From the NCBI RefSeq assembly GCF_022565915.1, contig NZ_JAJOYX010000006.1, forward strand, positions 97,075-161,074: a DNA stretch of 64,000 nt. Reading direction: 5' to 3'. Under the pieces are notes generated by a model. That model worked only from the letters and a program-made list of their open reading frames with translations, was not told the DNA's origin and made no database searches. The position numbers and the translations under genes were made by a program. Position 1 is the stretch's first letter. The number at the start of each line of letters is the position of its first letter. The stretch is from Nesterenkonia sp. LB17. Its GTDB lineage: Bacteria > Actinomycetota > Actinomycetes > Actinomycetales > Micrococcaceae. Positions 7,425 through 15,833 of this stretch are shown here, one piece after another.

Positions 7425-8621
7425 TCACGCCAGTCCTTCGATGATCCGCAGCGCGCTGCCGGTGCCGTCCTCGTGCGCCATCGTGTCTGCGGCCGCGCGG
7501 ACCCTAGGGCGGAAGTCTTCAGCGGCACCCAGTGCCGCGCTCAGTCGATCTGCGGTGAGCTTGCGCTGCGGGATCGGATCGGCTGCGAGACCCTTCTCCC
7601 GCAGCCGCGCGGCCCAGAACGGCTGATCGGCGATGAACGGAACCAGCACCGACACAGCCCCGGCCGCCGTCGCCGCATGGACGGTGCCGATGCCGCCGTG
7701 ATGCACCGCGGCCGTGGCTTCCGGCAGCACTGCGGCGTGGGCCACGGCATCGGTGACCAGGATGTCGTCGTCGCGCAGCTCAGAAGGTACCTCGAGGCCG
7801 CCGAGCCCGGTCGCCAACAGCCCACGGAAACCCGCGGCGCGGATCCCGCCGATGACCTCCCGTGCCCGAGCATGTGGGTTCCCGGCCGCCATCGAGCCGA
7901 ATCCGGCGTAGACGAAGTTGCCCTCGGCCATGAACTCGGCCACCTCCGGAGACACGATCTCCGGACCATCCAGCTTCCACGGCCCGGTCATGTGCACCGT
8001 GTCGTCCCAGTTGGCGGGACGGTGGAGCAGCGCGGGACTGATCGGCATCAGCGTGGAGGCGGGCGGTGTGGGGCTCCTGGTGAAGCTGCCGACCATGCGC
8101 GACACGTCCTTCAGATCCCTGCGGAACATCGCCTCGCCTGCGCTGGCGAGACGGTAGGTGGAGCGGTTGAACCGGCCGAGATCTCGAGTGATGGTTCCAG
8201 CGGCGGGGAACGCGCTGGTGGGTGTCAACGCGGGCACTATCTCGACTCGAATGTGGGGGATCGAGAGTGCGTCCGCGACCAGCCCGGCAGAGAGGATCTT
8301 CGGGTGCGCCACGAGGACATCGGGCTCGAAGTCCAAGGCGGCCCTGGCGGACTCGATGATCACCGCCCGCATGAGCGGTTGGATGATCGAACGATAGGAG
8401 CGAAGCGCGGCGGCCGCTGAGACCCCCTGCTGGGTGATCATGGCCGTGTAGTCCACGCTCATGCTCACGACATCGAGCCCATTGAGGTCGACTCCTGAGT
8501 TATCGGGAACCACCAAACGCACCTCATGGCCCGCGCTCACGGCGCGCCTGGTCAGCGCCGCGAACGGTTCAACGTCGCCGCGCGAGCCAGCGGCAGCCAG
8601 AAGCAGTCGCATCGCATCCAC
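7425..8621 (-). CDS. GT1-type glycosyltransferase (UDP-glucosyl/macrolide transferase-like)
   Basis: 398 aa. The N-terminal half begins MRLLLAAAGSRGDVEPF, the acceptor-side Rossmann motif of the GT1/MGT family. The C-terminal half has YAGFGSMAAG and the donor-binding HHGGIGTVHAATAAGAVSVLVPFIADQPFWA, the signature of nucleotide-sugar binding in this family. The acceptor is unknown: sterol, carotenoid, antibiotic or lipid acceptors all occur. ATG at 8619-8621 starts the frame; an in-frame ATG three codons later is an alternative. Between the DUF2071 gene (upstream) and arfB on the same strand. Confidence 0.9.
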   Translation of the reverse strand: MDAMRLLLAAAGSRGDVEPFAALTRRAVSAGHEVRLVVPDNSGVDLNGLDVVSMSVDYTAMITQQGVSAAAALRSYRSIIQPLMRAVIIESARAALDFEPDVLVAHPKILSAGLVADALSIPHIRVEIVPALTPTSAFPAAGTITRDLGRFNRSTYRLASAGEAMFRRDLKDVSRMVGSFTRSPTPPASTLMPISPALLHRPANWDDTVHMTGPWKLDGPEIVSPEVAEFMAEGNFVYAGFGSMAAGNPHARAREVIGGIRAAGFRGLLATGLGGLEVPSELRDDDILVTDAVAHAAVLPEATAAVHHGGIGTVHAATAAGAVSVLVPFIADQPFWAARLREKGLAADPIPQRKLTADRLSAALGAAEDFRPRVRAAADTMAHEDGTGSALRIIEGLA

Positions 8622-8642
8622 CCACCCTCTGGTCTGGCCGAT

Positions 8643-9401
8643 CTAGCCCAGCCGCTGACCCCGCTGCGGCGGAGCAAAGACCGTGGTCACCGCCGGGGCG
8701 TAGAGCACCGAATCGGGTGCCCGCGTGCTGAGCCCGGGGAAGCCCGCCGCGGCCAGCAGCCCGTCCTCGAGGTGGACCAGCTCCGCGTGCTGCAACGGCC
8801 ACGGCTCATGGCTGTTCCTGCAATAGATGGTGCGCCCCAGATGCCGCTCATGGAAGCCCCAGCGGGCGGTCAGAAATTCCGCCACCGGGTCCTGAGCCAG
8901 CTCAGCGTCGGCCGCGGGGTCAGGAATCGGACGAACCCGCAGCGTGGAGGCGGCGTCGCGCTGGCCATGCCGGCGCGTCGTGTACTCGACCTCGCCGTCG
9001 GAGGCCTGGATCTTCATCGACGCCCACTGATACCGCAGCCCGAACGCCGCCCGCGCGACCAGCACCGGGATCAGGTGGGAGGCTTCCAGGCTGCGGAAGA
9101 CCACTCCGCGGCGGCCGTGCTCGTCGATGGAGTAGAGCCGCACATTGACCTCCGGAAAGTCACCGAGCCACGGAATGCTCGGCCCGCCGAAGAAGGAGCT
9201 CTTCGACATCTGGAACCCGATGAGCCCCACCCAGGAGCTGCCGTCCAGCACGTCCGGGGAACAGCCTTCAGGCATATACGGCGCGACGGCGCCGGGGTCG
9301 ACCCGCCAATGCACGAAGGACACCTCGCTCCACCGCTGCCTCAGCACGGCGGGGCCGCCCAGCGGTGGAGCCTCTCGAGAGAGTGCGTTGAAAGCCATCA
9401 T
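8643..9401 (-). CDS. DUF2071 (YqjF-like) family protein
   Basis: 252 aa. The opening QRWSEVSFVHWRVDPGAVAPYMPEG, then WVGLIGFQMSKSSFFG, then FPEVNVRLYSIDEHGRRGVVF and the late HEPWPLQHAELVHLEDGLL are the conserved blocks of DUF2071, related to acetoacetate decarboxylase-like folds. Biochemical role unknown. The start has two adjacent ATGs (9396-9401). It is 21 bp upstream of the GT1 gene and probably co-transcribed with it. The divergent GT2 gene begins about 210 bp away. Confidence 0.88.
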   Translation of the reverse strand: MMAFNALSREAPPLGGPAVLRQRWSEVSFVHWRVDPGAVAPYMPEGCSPDVLDGSSWVGLIGFQMSKSSFFGGPSIPWLGDFPEVNVRLYSIDEHGRRGVVFRSLEASHLIPVLVARAAFGLRYQWASMKIQASDGEVEYTTRRHGQRDAASTLRVRPIPDPAADAELAQDPVAEFLTARWGFHERHLGRTIYCRNSHEPWPLQHAELVHLEDGLLAAAGFPGLSTRAPDSVLYAPAVTTVFAPPQRGQRLG

Positions 9402-9609
9402 GAAACCTCATCATCGGCGCAGGGAGGTCGATGCTCGAAAGAGCAGCGGCAGTTCATCAGCATCTTATCCAGCGTGGATCTGCTCAGGGCACGGTGCCGC
9501 GCGTCCGGGACTCATACGGCGTAGATTTGTCCAGTAGTGCAGGAGTGAAATGTGCTGACTTCTCAAGACGGGCGGCGAGGGCTGCGATCAAGTAAGGGCC
9601 GGGGCCGAT

Positions 9610-10425
9610 ATGAGCATCAACGACGAGAATCTCGACGAGCGCGCAGCGCCGAACACCGCGCCGGTCACCGTGTCGGTGGTCATCCCGGTCAAGGACGACA
9701 GCGCAGAACTGACCGTCTGCCTCGCGGCGCTGGCGGCACAGACCCGGACCGCGGACGAGATCATCGTGGTCGACAACGCCTCTGTCGATGACTCCGCCGC
9801 GGCCGCCCGCGCTGCCGGCGCGACGGTGCTGAGCTGCCTGCAGCCGGGGATCCCCGCCGCGAGCGCCACCGGCTACGACGCCGCCACTTCTGACCTGATC
9901 CTCCGGCTCGATGCTGACTGTGTGCCGGAACCGCGATGGATCCAGGATGTGGTCTCCGCCTTCGAGCAGCAGCCCCACGTCGCCGCCTTGACCGGTCCTG
10001 CCAAGTTCATCGACGGACCGGTGCTGCTGCGGCGTCCACTGGTGCATGCCTATCTCTTCGCCTACAGAAACTTCTCCCGGCCCGCGCTGGGGCATCGGCC
10101 GCTGTTCGGCTCCAACATGGCCATGCGGCGCGAAGCGTGGGAGCAGGTACGGCTCTCCGTGCACCGCGACGACCCCGAGATCCACGACGATCTGGACCTG
10201 GCCTTCCACCTCGGAGAGCGTCATCGTCTCGGCGCGATGGGCGGAGAGCCGATGGGCATCTCGATGCGCCCCTTCAGGGACGCCAGAGCCTTCCAGCGCC
10301 GGATCAAGCGCGGATTCCGGTCCGTGACGGTGCATTGGCCACACGACTTCCCGCCCTTCCGATGGCGCCGGGCGTCTCTGCGCAGACGCGGTCATGCTTC
10401 GGAATCGGGACGCGCACGCACATGA
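9610..10425 (+). CDS. Glycosyltransferase family 2
   Basis: 271 aa. GT2 features: VSVVIPVKDDSAELTVCL at the start, IIVVDNASVDDS, the DxD metal site RLDADC (about residue 100), and the ED-like region DDPEIHDDLDLAFHL. A hydrophobic segment is absent, so it is probably peripheral. Acceptor and sugar unknown. ATG at 9610; a G-rich segment lies just upstream. The stop overlaps the ATG of the following EEP-family gene (ATGA at 10422-10425), so the two are coupled. Confidence 0.9.
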   Translation: MSINDENLDERAAPNTAPVTVSVVIPVKDDSAELTVCLAALAAQTRTADEIIVVDNASVDDSAAAARAAGATVLSCLQPGIPAASATGYDAATSDLILRLDADCVPEPRWIQDVVSAFEQQPHVAALTGPAKFIDGPVLLRRPLVHAYLFAYRNFSRPALGHRPLFGSNMAMRREAWEQVRLSVHRDDPEIHDDLDLAFHLGERHRLGAMGGEPMGISMRPFRDARAFQRRIKRGFRSVTVHWPHDFPPFRWRRASLRRRGHASESGRART

Positions 10426-11360
10426 GTGCGCCTGACGCGCACGCGGATCCCCGCCCGACGGCCGTCCATCCAGCCGTCGCCCCTGACGCTGCCCTGATCG
10501 GGCCCATGCCGGCCCCAAGGCTCCACGTCATGAGCTGGAACATCCGGCGGCGCACCTTCGCCTTCCATCCGCGCCGAGCCGATCGATGGGAGCGCCGGGC
10601 CCCCGGACTGCGCAGCCTGCTGCAGACCGAACGTCCGACTCTGCTCGGCGTCCAGGAAGCCCTCGCCGATCAGGTGAGGTTCGTCGCCGACGCGCTGGGC
10701 GGCTCCTACCGATCCGTCGGGCACGGGCGGGGGCCTCAAGGGGGAGGGGAGGCCTCGCCGCTCTACTACGACACAGACCGCCTCGAACTCCTGGACTGGG
10801 AGCAGAGCGCCCTCTCGGACACCCCGCACCACCCGGGTTCCCGAACCTGGGGAAATCTCATCCCGCGCAGCCTGGTCTCGGCGAGATTCCGGGACCGTGC
10901 CACATCCACGGCCTTCCTCGCGATGAACACCCACCTCGACCACCTCTCCCACCGCTCCCGGCTTCGTGCCGCGCAGAGCATCCGGCACCGGGTGACCACC
11001 AGTACGCTGCCGGTGGTGCTCACGGCGGATATGAACGCTCAGCCCAGCAGCGCACCGATTGCGGAGCTTCTCCGCGGCGAGGCGCTCGCCGACACCTGGG
11101 CCGCGGCTGCGCAACGCGACAGCGAGGAATGGGGGACCTTCGCCAACTATCGTGAACCGCGCCTCGACCGCCGCAGGATCGACTGGATCATGGCCTCACC
11201 GGAGTTGGGCGTGGCCCGCGCGGCGATCAATCCGGTGCGCCATCGCAGCGGGTGGGCCTCGGATCACCTGCCGGTCCAGGCGGTGCTGCACCTTCCCCGC
11301 CCCGGCAGACATCACCATCACGGTGATTCTGCTGATCGCGGCCTGGAGCAACGTCATTGA
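10422..11360 (+). CDS. Endonuclease/exonuclease/phosphatase (EEP) family protein
   Basis: 312 aa. After about 35 Ala/Pro-rich residues come the EEP metal-binding blocks: MSWNIRRRT (Asn), LLGVQEALADQ (Glu), NTHLDH (His), LTADMNAQP (Asp/Asn), RRIDWIMAS and SDHLPVQAVL (Asp-His). Activity could be a phosphodiesterase, phosphatase or nuclease. Coupled to the GT2 gene by an ATGA overlap. The last ~20 residues (a poly-His stretch and beyond) look foreign: from about 11300 the DNA encodes, in another frame, part of a membrane protein, so the native C-terminus seems to have been replaced at a rearrangement point. Confidence 0.88.
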   Translation: MSAPDAHADPRPTAVHPAVAPDAALIGPMPAPRLHVMSWNIRRRTFAFHPRRADRWERRAPGLRSLLQTERPTLLGVQEALADQVRFVADALGGSYRSVGHGRGPQGGGEASPLYYDTDRLELLDWEQSALSDTPHHPGSRTWGNLIPRSLVSARFRDRATSTAFLAMNTHLDHLSHRSRLRAAQSIRHRVTTSTLPVVLTADMNAQPSSAPIAELLRGEALADTWAAAAQRDSEEWGTFANYREPRLDRRRIDWIMASPELGVARAAINPVRHRSGWASDHLPVQAVLHLPRPGRHHHHGDSADRGLEQRH

Positions 11361-11430
11361 CCTCTACACGCGCATCCCGAACTGGGATCTGCTGGTGCAC
11401 TTCCTCTGCACACGTGTCCTGGCCGTTCCT
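11302..11430 (+). pseudogene. Fragment of a membrane protein (DUF2238/YjdF-like)
   Basis: In the frame +1 relative to the EEP gene, codons from about 11308 read DITITVILLIAAWSNVIDLY followed by TRIPNWDLLVHF. A hydrophobic helix followed by D-L-Y and WDLLVHF is the pattern of DUF2238-like membrane proteins. There is no start codon or ribosome site of its own, and the hydrophobic pattern ends after about 40 codons. I read it as a remnant left by a deletion that joined it to the end of the EEP gene. Confidence 0.5.
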
Positions 11431-11496
11431 CCTGTCGAACCGACGCGTGTCAGACGTTCGGCCTAGACTGACCACCACGCGACGGGATGGGGACTC

Positions 11497-12753
11497 ATGG
11501 ACACCGACGTCATAGTCATCGGCGCAGGACTCGCCGGGCTGCAGTGCGCCCGCCGCCTGCAGCGCAACGGACACCGGGTCACAGTGCTCGAAGCCGGGGA
11601 CGCCGTCGGAGGACGGGTGCGCACCGACCTGATCGAGGGCTTTCGCTGCGACCGCGGGTTCCAGGTGCTGAACCCGGCCTACCCTGCCGTGCAGGATTGG
11701 ATCGACATCGGTTCGCTCGGCCTTCAAGCATTCGGGGTCGGCGCCGTGATCCGCACCTCCACGACCACCACCACGCTGGCCCATCCGCTGCGGCACCCGC
11801 AGCATGCCCTGTCCACGCTGCGGAGCAAGCACACCCCGCCCTCAGACCTGCTCGCCTTCGCCCGCTGGATCGCCCCGACCCTGCGACAGTCCGCCACCGG
11901 GCCACGTCCCGCGCAGGATCAGACGCTGCACGACTCCTTCGAGGAGGCCGGCCTCACCGGACGGCTGCGACGGGACGTGCTCGACACCTTCCTGGCCGGC
12001 GTCCTCGCCGACAGCACCGGGGAGAGCTCGGCGAACTATGTTCGCCTGCTGGTCCGCTACTTCGCCCTCGGCGCCCCCGGGCTGCCCCGCGGAGGGATGC
12101 AGGCGCTCCCCGAACAGATGGAGACCTGGCTTCACGAACCGGTGCGGCTGAACACGTCCGCCCGGGACCTGCGGCACAGCGGCGACGGCGTCCAGGTCAG
12201 CACCGACGCCGGGCCGCTGCGCGCCCGGGCCGCCGTCGTCGCCGTCGGACCGCAGGACATCCACGAGCTCACCGGCCAGCCGGCGCTGCCCACCCATGGT
12301 CTGACCACCTGGTGGTTCCGCGCCCCGGAGCTGCCCCAGCCCGGACCCTTCCTGATGCTCGACGCCAGCCGGCGCGGCGGAGGCCCCGCCGGTCCGATCT
12401 GGAACACCGCTGTGGTCTCGCAGGCCGCTCCTTCCTACGCCCCGGAGGGTCAGCACCTGATCCAGGCGACCACGCTGCTGGACCGTCCCGACGGCCTCGC
12501 CGAGGAGGCCGCCGTGCGCCGGGATCTGGAGCGGCTATACCAGGGATCCACCGCAGACTGGGAGCTGCTCACCCATCACCTCGTGGAGCACACGCTCCCG
12601 GTCCAACACCCGCCCCTGCTTCAGGCCCGTCCCCAGCAGCTGGGGGATCGCGTGCTCATCGCCGGTGATCACCGCGACCATGGCTCGATCCAGGGGGCGC
12701 TGGTCTCCGGCGACCAGGCCGCGCAGTCGCTGACCAGACTGCTCGCCGGCTGA
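11497..12753 (+). CDS. FAD-dependent amine oxidase / phytoene-desaturase-like oxidoreductase
   Basis: 418 aa. The N-terminus has the dinucleotide motif VIVIGAGLAGLQCARRL followed by VLEAGDAVGGRVRT, the amine-oxidase/phytoene-desaturase FAD signature, and the C-terminus has VLIAGDHRDHGSIQGALVSGDQAA, the second FAD contact. Substrate unknown. ATG at 11497 follows GGGATGGGGA. It lies 4 bp before the photolyase-like gene, so the two are probably co-transcribed; a similar pairing of FAD oxidoreductases with Fe-S-type photolyases is known in other bacteria (recalled, not checked). Confidence 0.88.
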   Translation: MDTDVIVIGAGLAGLQCARRLQRNGHRVTVLEAGDAVGGRVRTDLIEGFRCDRGFQVLNPAYPAVQDWIDIGSLGLQAFGVGAVIRTSTTTTTLAHPLRHPQHALSTLRSKHTPPSDLLAFARWIAPTLRQSATGPRPAQDQTLHDSFEEAGLTGRLRRDVLDTFLAGVLADSTGESSANYVRLLVRYFALGAPGLPRGGMQALPEQMETWLHEPVRLNTSARDLRHSGDGVQVSTDAGPLRARAAVVAVGPQDIHELTGQPALPTHGLTTWWFRAPELPQPGPFLMLDASRRGGGPAGPIWNTAVVSQAAPSYAPEGQHLIQATTLLDRPDGLAEEAAVRRDLERLYQGSTADWELLTHHLVEHTLPVQHPPLLQARPQQLGDRVLIAGDHRDHGSIQGALVSGDQAAQSLTRLLAG

Positions 12754-12757
12754 GCCC

Positions 12758-14419
12758 ATGACGAGTCCTCCCGTGCTTCGTCTGGTGCTGCCCCACCAGC
12801 TCTTCAAGGAGCACCTCGACGTCGACCCTGACACGGTGTTCGTGCTGATCGAACATGACCTGCTGTTCCGGCAGTACTCCTTCCACGCTCAGAAGCTGGT
12901 CCTGCACCGCGCCTCGATGGACCAGTTCGCGCGGCGCCTGCGGGCCCGCGGTCACCAGGTGTCGGTGCTGCGCAGCCAGGCCGACCGCAGCTCCCACGCA
13001 CAGCTGGTGGAGCTGATCCAGAAACTGGCCCCGGCACGGGTGACCGTCTACGACGTGGTCGATGACTGGCTGGAGCAGGATCTGCGCGCCGCGCTCGATG
13101 AGGGCGGATGCTGGCTGCGTGAGCAGGATGTGCTGGAGACGCCGAACTTCCTGACCAGCCGCGCGCAGGTCGATGACTGGTTCGGGTCCCACGGTGCCCG
13201 GATGCACGAGTTCTACGTCTGGCAGCGCCGCCGGTTCAAGCTCCTGCTCGACGCCGACGGGGAACCTGTCGGTGGGAAATGGTCCTTCGATGCGGAGAAC
13301 CGCAAGAAGCTGCCGCGCGGGTACACGCCGCCCACGGTGGGGCGCTTCGCGAGTCATCCGATCCTGCAGCGGGACGGAATGTTCGATCTCGACGCGCTGA
13401 GGCGCGATGATGACAGCGGCAAAAGTTCTGAAAGTACTGAACGTACAGTCAGTGCCGAAACAGTCCAAGGGTCTGGCACTTCAGCCGATGACGACGGCGC
13501 GGCCGACGACGTCCAGCGGGCCATCGCCTGGGTGCGCGACGAGTTCCCCGACGCCCCGGGGGATCCCGCGCTGTTCGCCTGGCCCGTCAGCGCGGAGGAG
13601 GCGCGCGAGCATCTCCGCGAGTTCGTCCGGGAGCGTCTGAACGACTTCGGCCCCTATGAGGATGCGATCTCAGCGGAGCACCCATTCATCGCTCATGGGC
13701 TGCTGACCCCGGCGCTGAACATCGGACTGTTGGATCCCCGTGAGGTGGTGCAGACGGTTCTCGAGGCTGCCGACGAGTCCACCCCGCTGGCCTCCGTGGA
13801 GGGATTCATCCGTCAGGTCATCGGCTGGCGGGAGTACATGCGCGCCACCTATCGCACCCGGGGGCGTCAGCTGCGCAGCGCCAATCGGCTGGAGCACCAC
13901 AACACATTGGGAACGGGCTGGTGGGATGCCAGCACCGGCCTGGCCCCGGTGGACCTGGTGATCTCCCGCGTCCTGGCGACCGGGTATGCCCACCACATCG
14001 AACGCCTGATGGTGCTGGGCAATGCCATGTCGCTGCTGCGGATCCACCCGGACGCGGTCTACGAGTGGTTCATGGAGCTCTTCATCGACGCCTACGACTG
14101 GGTGATGGTGCCCAACGTCTATGCCATGAGCCAGTTCGCGGCGGGAGAGGCGATCACCACCAAGCCCTATGTCTCTGGCAGCAACTACCTGCGCAAGATG
14201 TCGGACCTGCCCAAGGGGGACTGGGCACAGGAGTGGGACGGGCTCTACTGGACGTTCATCAGGGACCATCGCGAGATCTTCGAAGCTAACCCGCGCGCCC
14301 GCATGGTGGTCTCGCTGCTGGACAAGATGGACCAGGAGAAGCGACGCGCCCATCACGAGCGTGCTCAGCACCTGCTGGAACCCGGGCAGCCCAGCAGGCT
14401 GCTCCAACAGCCAGGGTGA
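12758..14419 (+). CDS. Cryptochrome/photolyase, PhrB-type (6-4) class, lacking the Fe-S cysteines
   Basis: 553 aa. The N-terminal Rossmann domain (LRLVLPHQLF, FVLIEHDLLFRQYSFHAQKLVLHRASM) and the helical FAD domain (GFIRQVIGWREYMRATY, ATGYAHHIERLMVLGNAMSLL, FIDAYDWVMVPNVYAMSQFA, TTKPYVSGSNYLRKMS) belong to the bacterial Fe-S cryptochrome/photolyase group, whose members repair (6-4) photoproducts with FAD and a lumazine. That group carries four cysteines binding a 4Fe-4S cluster. Here the only cysteine in the protein is C118, so no cluster can form; the site near KGDWAQEW has Ala where Cys is expected. Residues about 212-252 are an acidic Ser/Thr/Asp-rich insert. ATG at 12758 is 4 bp after the oxidoreductase stop. 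Confidence 0.88.
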   Translation: MTSPPVLRLVLPHQLFKEHLDVDPDTVFVLIEHDLLFRQYSFHAQKLVLHRASMDQFARRLRARGHQVSVLRSQADRSSHAQLVELIQKLAPARVTVYDVVDDWLEQDLRAALDEGGCWLREQDVLETPNFLTSRAQVDDWFGSHGARMHEFYVWQRRRFKLLLDADGEPVGGKWSFDAENRKKLPRGYTPPTVGRFASHPILQRDGMFDLDALRRDDDSGKSSESTERTVSAETVQGSGTSADDDGAADDVQRAIAWVRDEFPDAPGDPALFAWPVSAEEAREHLREFVRERLNDFGPYEDAISAEHPFIAHGLLTPALNIGLLDPREVVQTVLEAADESTPLASVEGFIRQVIGWREYMRATYRTRGRQLRSANRLEHHNTLGTGWWDASTGLAPVDLVISRVLATGYAHHIERLMVLGNAMSLLRIHPDAVYEWFMELFIDAYDWVMVPNVYAMSQFAAGEAITTKPYVSGSNYLRKMSDLPKGDWAQEWDGLYWTFIRDHREIFEANPRARMVVSLLDKMDQEKRRAHHERAQHLLEPGQPSRLLQQPG

Positions 14420-14426
14420 TGCCGAT

Positions 14427-15080
14427 TCAGCTGCCGTCTGGAGCGGCCCCGCCGCGCTGCGTCCCTTCACGCTTCAGGGCTGCACTCCAGCTGCCGTAGG
14501 TGTTGCGGATGCTCGGGCCAGAGGGAAGATCGGTGCGCCCACGCTGCTGCTGGGCCTTCCGCCAGTCCACGTAGCTCTGATAGCTGGTGGTGAAACCCTC
14601 CCTGGCTCCTTGGCCGGTGAAGTCCCGCAGCGCCGCGCCGAACTGAGCTGGAGTGAACCGGGCCGTGCCGAAACCGGAGGGCCGCGCTCGGCTCGAAGGG
14701 GCCAGCCCGACATTTTTCAGCGCCGCGCTCCAGGACCCATCGGCACGCTTGAGGATCGTGCTCGCGCCGATGGGCCAGACGTTCCGGCCCCTGTTCGGCG
14801 CTGCCGACTGGGCGGCGAGGAGATGACTGCGCAGCTCCTCGTACTTCTTCGCCGAAAGGCTCAGCGACGGGTCGCCGGCCACTGCGTCGCGACCTGCCCG
14901 CACGGCGTCGAGCACCTCATTGACGCTGTCCCCCGCACCCTGGTCCTGCAACATGCGAGTGACGGTGTCACGCAGATCATCGGCGAGTGCGGGGGACTGG
15001 CTGCTCGGAATGCGCCCCACCCCGATCGCATAGAACAGGCTGGCCGTGATGGCGCTCTGGCTCACTGGTGATGCGGCCAT
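14427..15080 (-). CDS. Protein with HNH-endonuclease-associated repeats, function unknown
   Basis: 217 aa. Two copies of a repeat ending in the same block are visible: ...RADGSWSAALKNVGL near residue 120 and SGPSIRNTYGSWSAALKREG near residue 200. This resembles the homing-endonuclease-associated repeat that accompanies HNH nucleases and may bind DNA, but no nuclease motif is present. The N-terminal half is helical and polar. The ATG at 15078-15080 is preceded by GGAGGGTG at a good distance. It converges on the photolyase gene with a 7-bp gap. Confidence 0.65.
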   Translation of the reverse strand: MAASPVSQSAITASLFYAIGVGRIPSSQSPALADDLRDTVTRMLQDQGAGDSVNEVLDAVRAGRDAVAGDPSLSLSAKKYEELRSHLLAAQSAAPNRGRNVWPIGASTILKRADGSWSAALKNVGLAPSSRARPSGFGTARFTPAQFGAALRDFTGQGAREGFTTSYQSYVDWRKAQQQRGRTDLPSGPSIRNTYGSWSAALKREGTQRGGAAPDGS

Positions 15081-15340
15081 ACGGTTCACCCTCCACGTTG
15101 CTGTTGATCTGCGGACTCCGGACGCTGCGGGATCGGGCGCAGCTGCCATGCGCGGAGTCTATAGGCTGGCCCGATGGTCGAATCAGAGGCGCTCAGCTGG
15201 GGCTGCTCGGGTCGGGCGCGGTGCTGCTGATCATGCAGATCCTCAGCATCGTGCTGGTGCTGGTGTCATTGGGCCCCGTGAACCTGCTGCTGTGAAGCGA
15301 ATCGGTGCTGCACCCCTGAACACGCCCTGGAAGGTTCACT
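15081..15340. other. Intergenic region with a short hydrophobic frame lacking a start
   Basis: Between the minus-strand repeat protein and the Tat-signal gene. One plus-strand frame ending at 15295 encodes a hydrophobic stretch (GLLGSGAVLLIMQILSIVLV) that looks like a membrane helix, but no start with a ribosome site gives more than about 20 residues. It may be a very small membrane protein or a remnant. Confidence 0.3.
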
Positions 15341-15369
15341 TTGTGGACCCCCTGAGCGCCCGGTAGGTT
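15341..15369 (+). promoter_or_regulatory. Promoter of the Tat-signal gene, likely leaderless
   Basis: TTGTGG (15341-15346), a 17-bp spacer and TAGGTT (15364-15369) form a plausible sigma-70-type promoter. The -10 box ends 6 bp before the ATG at 15376, so the transcript would start at or next to the start codon, and no Shine-Dalgarno is present. Confidence 0.55.
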
Positions 15370-15375
15370 GCGAGA

Positions 15376-15594
15376 ATGCATCTTTCCCGTCGCACTTTGA
15401 TAACAGCCGCCGCCGCTGGGGCCACCGCCGCCGGAGTCACGGTCGCCTCGGCACTGCCCGCCTCGGCGGCTCCGGGACGGTTCCGCACTCGGCCGCGCCC
15501 GCGCATGCGGCGCCAGCCCACCGACTATGACCGCACGCGGAAGCGGCAGAACCCTTCGAACAACCTCGGCTGCCCGCTGGGGAGGGGATTCTGA
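15376..15594 (+). CDS. Tat-signal protein, short; probably frameshifted from the following frame
   Basis: 72 aa. The N-terminus has a twin-arginine signal (HLSRRTLITAAAAGATAAG, ending ALPASAA before cleavage), so the product is exported folded. The mature part after the signal is only about 40 residues, basic and Pro/Arg-rich, and stops at 15594. The frame one base back is open from 15531 to 15830 without its own good start and encodes a natural-looking sequence (CWAWVGESSGESVTILGEW...), so a single frameshift near 15531-15594 would give one secreted protein of about 150 residues. Confidence 0.55.
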   Translation: MHLSRRTLITAAAAGATAAGVTVASALPASAAPGRFRTRPRPRMRRQPTDYDRTRKRQNPSNNLGCPLGRGF

Positions 15595-15830
15595 TCGCCT
15601 CCCCGCAGGTCGGCTCCAGGAGCGCTCTGGGAAGCACTGACACCGCGGACCGCTGCTGGGCCTGGGTCGGGGAAAGCAGCGGCGAGTCTGTGACGATCCT
15701 CGGCGAATGGTTCTCCGCCAGCGCCCGCACCACCGAACAGCTTCCGGCCCTGCTCGCCGGAGCGCAGCTCGAGCTCTCCGCGCAGGACGCGGACACGCTC
15801 ACCGCCGTCTCACACGATATGGAGAACTGA
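15531..15830 (+). pseudogene. Open frame without start, likely 3' part of the Tat-signal gene
   Basis: An open frame of 99 codons following a TGA at 15528. It has no ATG or TTG; the only GTG in frame (15690) would give 46 residues and has no clear ribosome site. The reading (SPQVGSRSALGSTDTADRCW, later QLPALLAGAQLELSAQDADT) has normal amino acid usage and third-position GC. It ends 3 bp before the amidase GTG, so it sits where an operon neighbour should end. Best explained as the rest of the preceding gene after a -1 frameshift (real mutation, assembly error, or less likely a programmed shift). Confidence 0.45.
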
Positions 15831-15833
15831 CCC

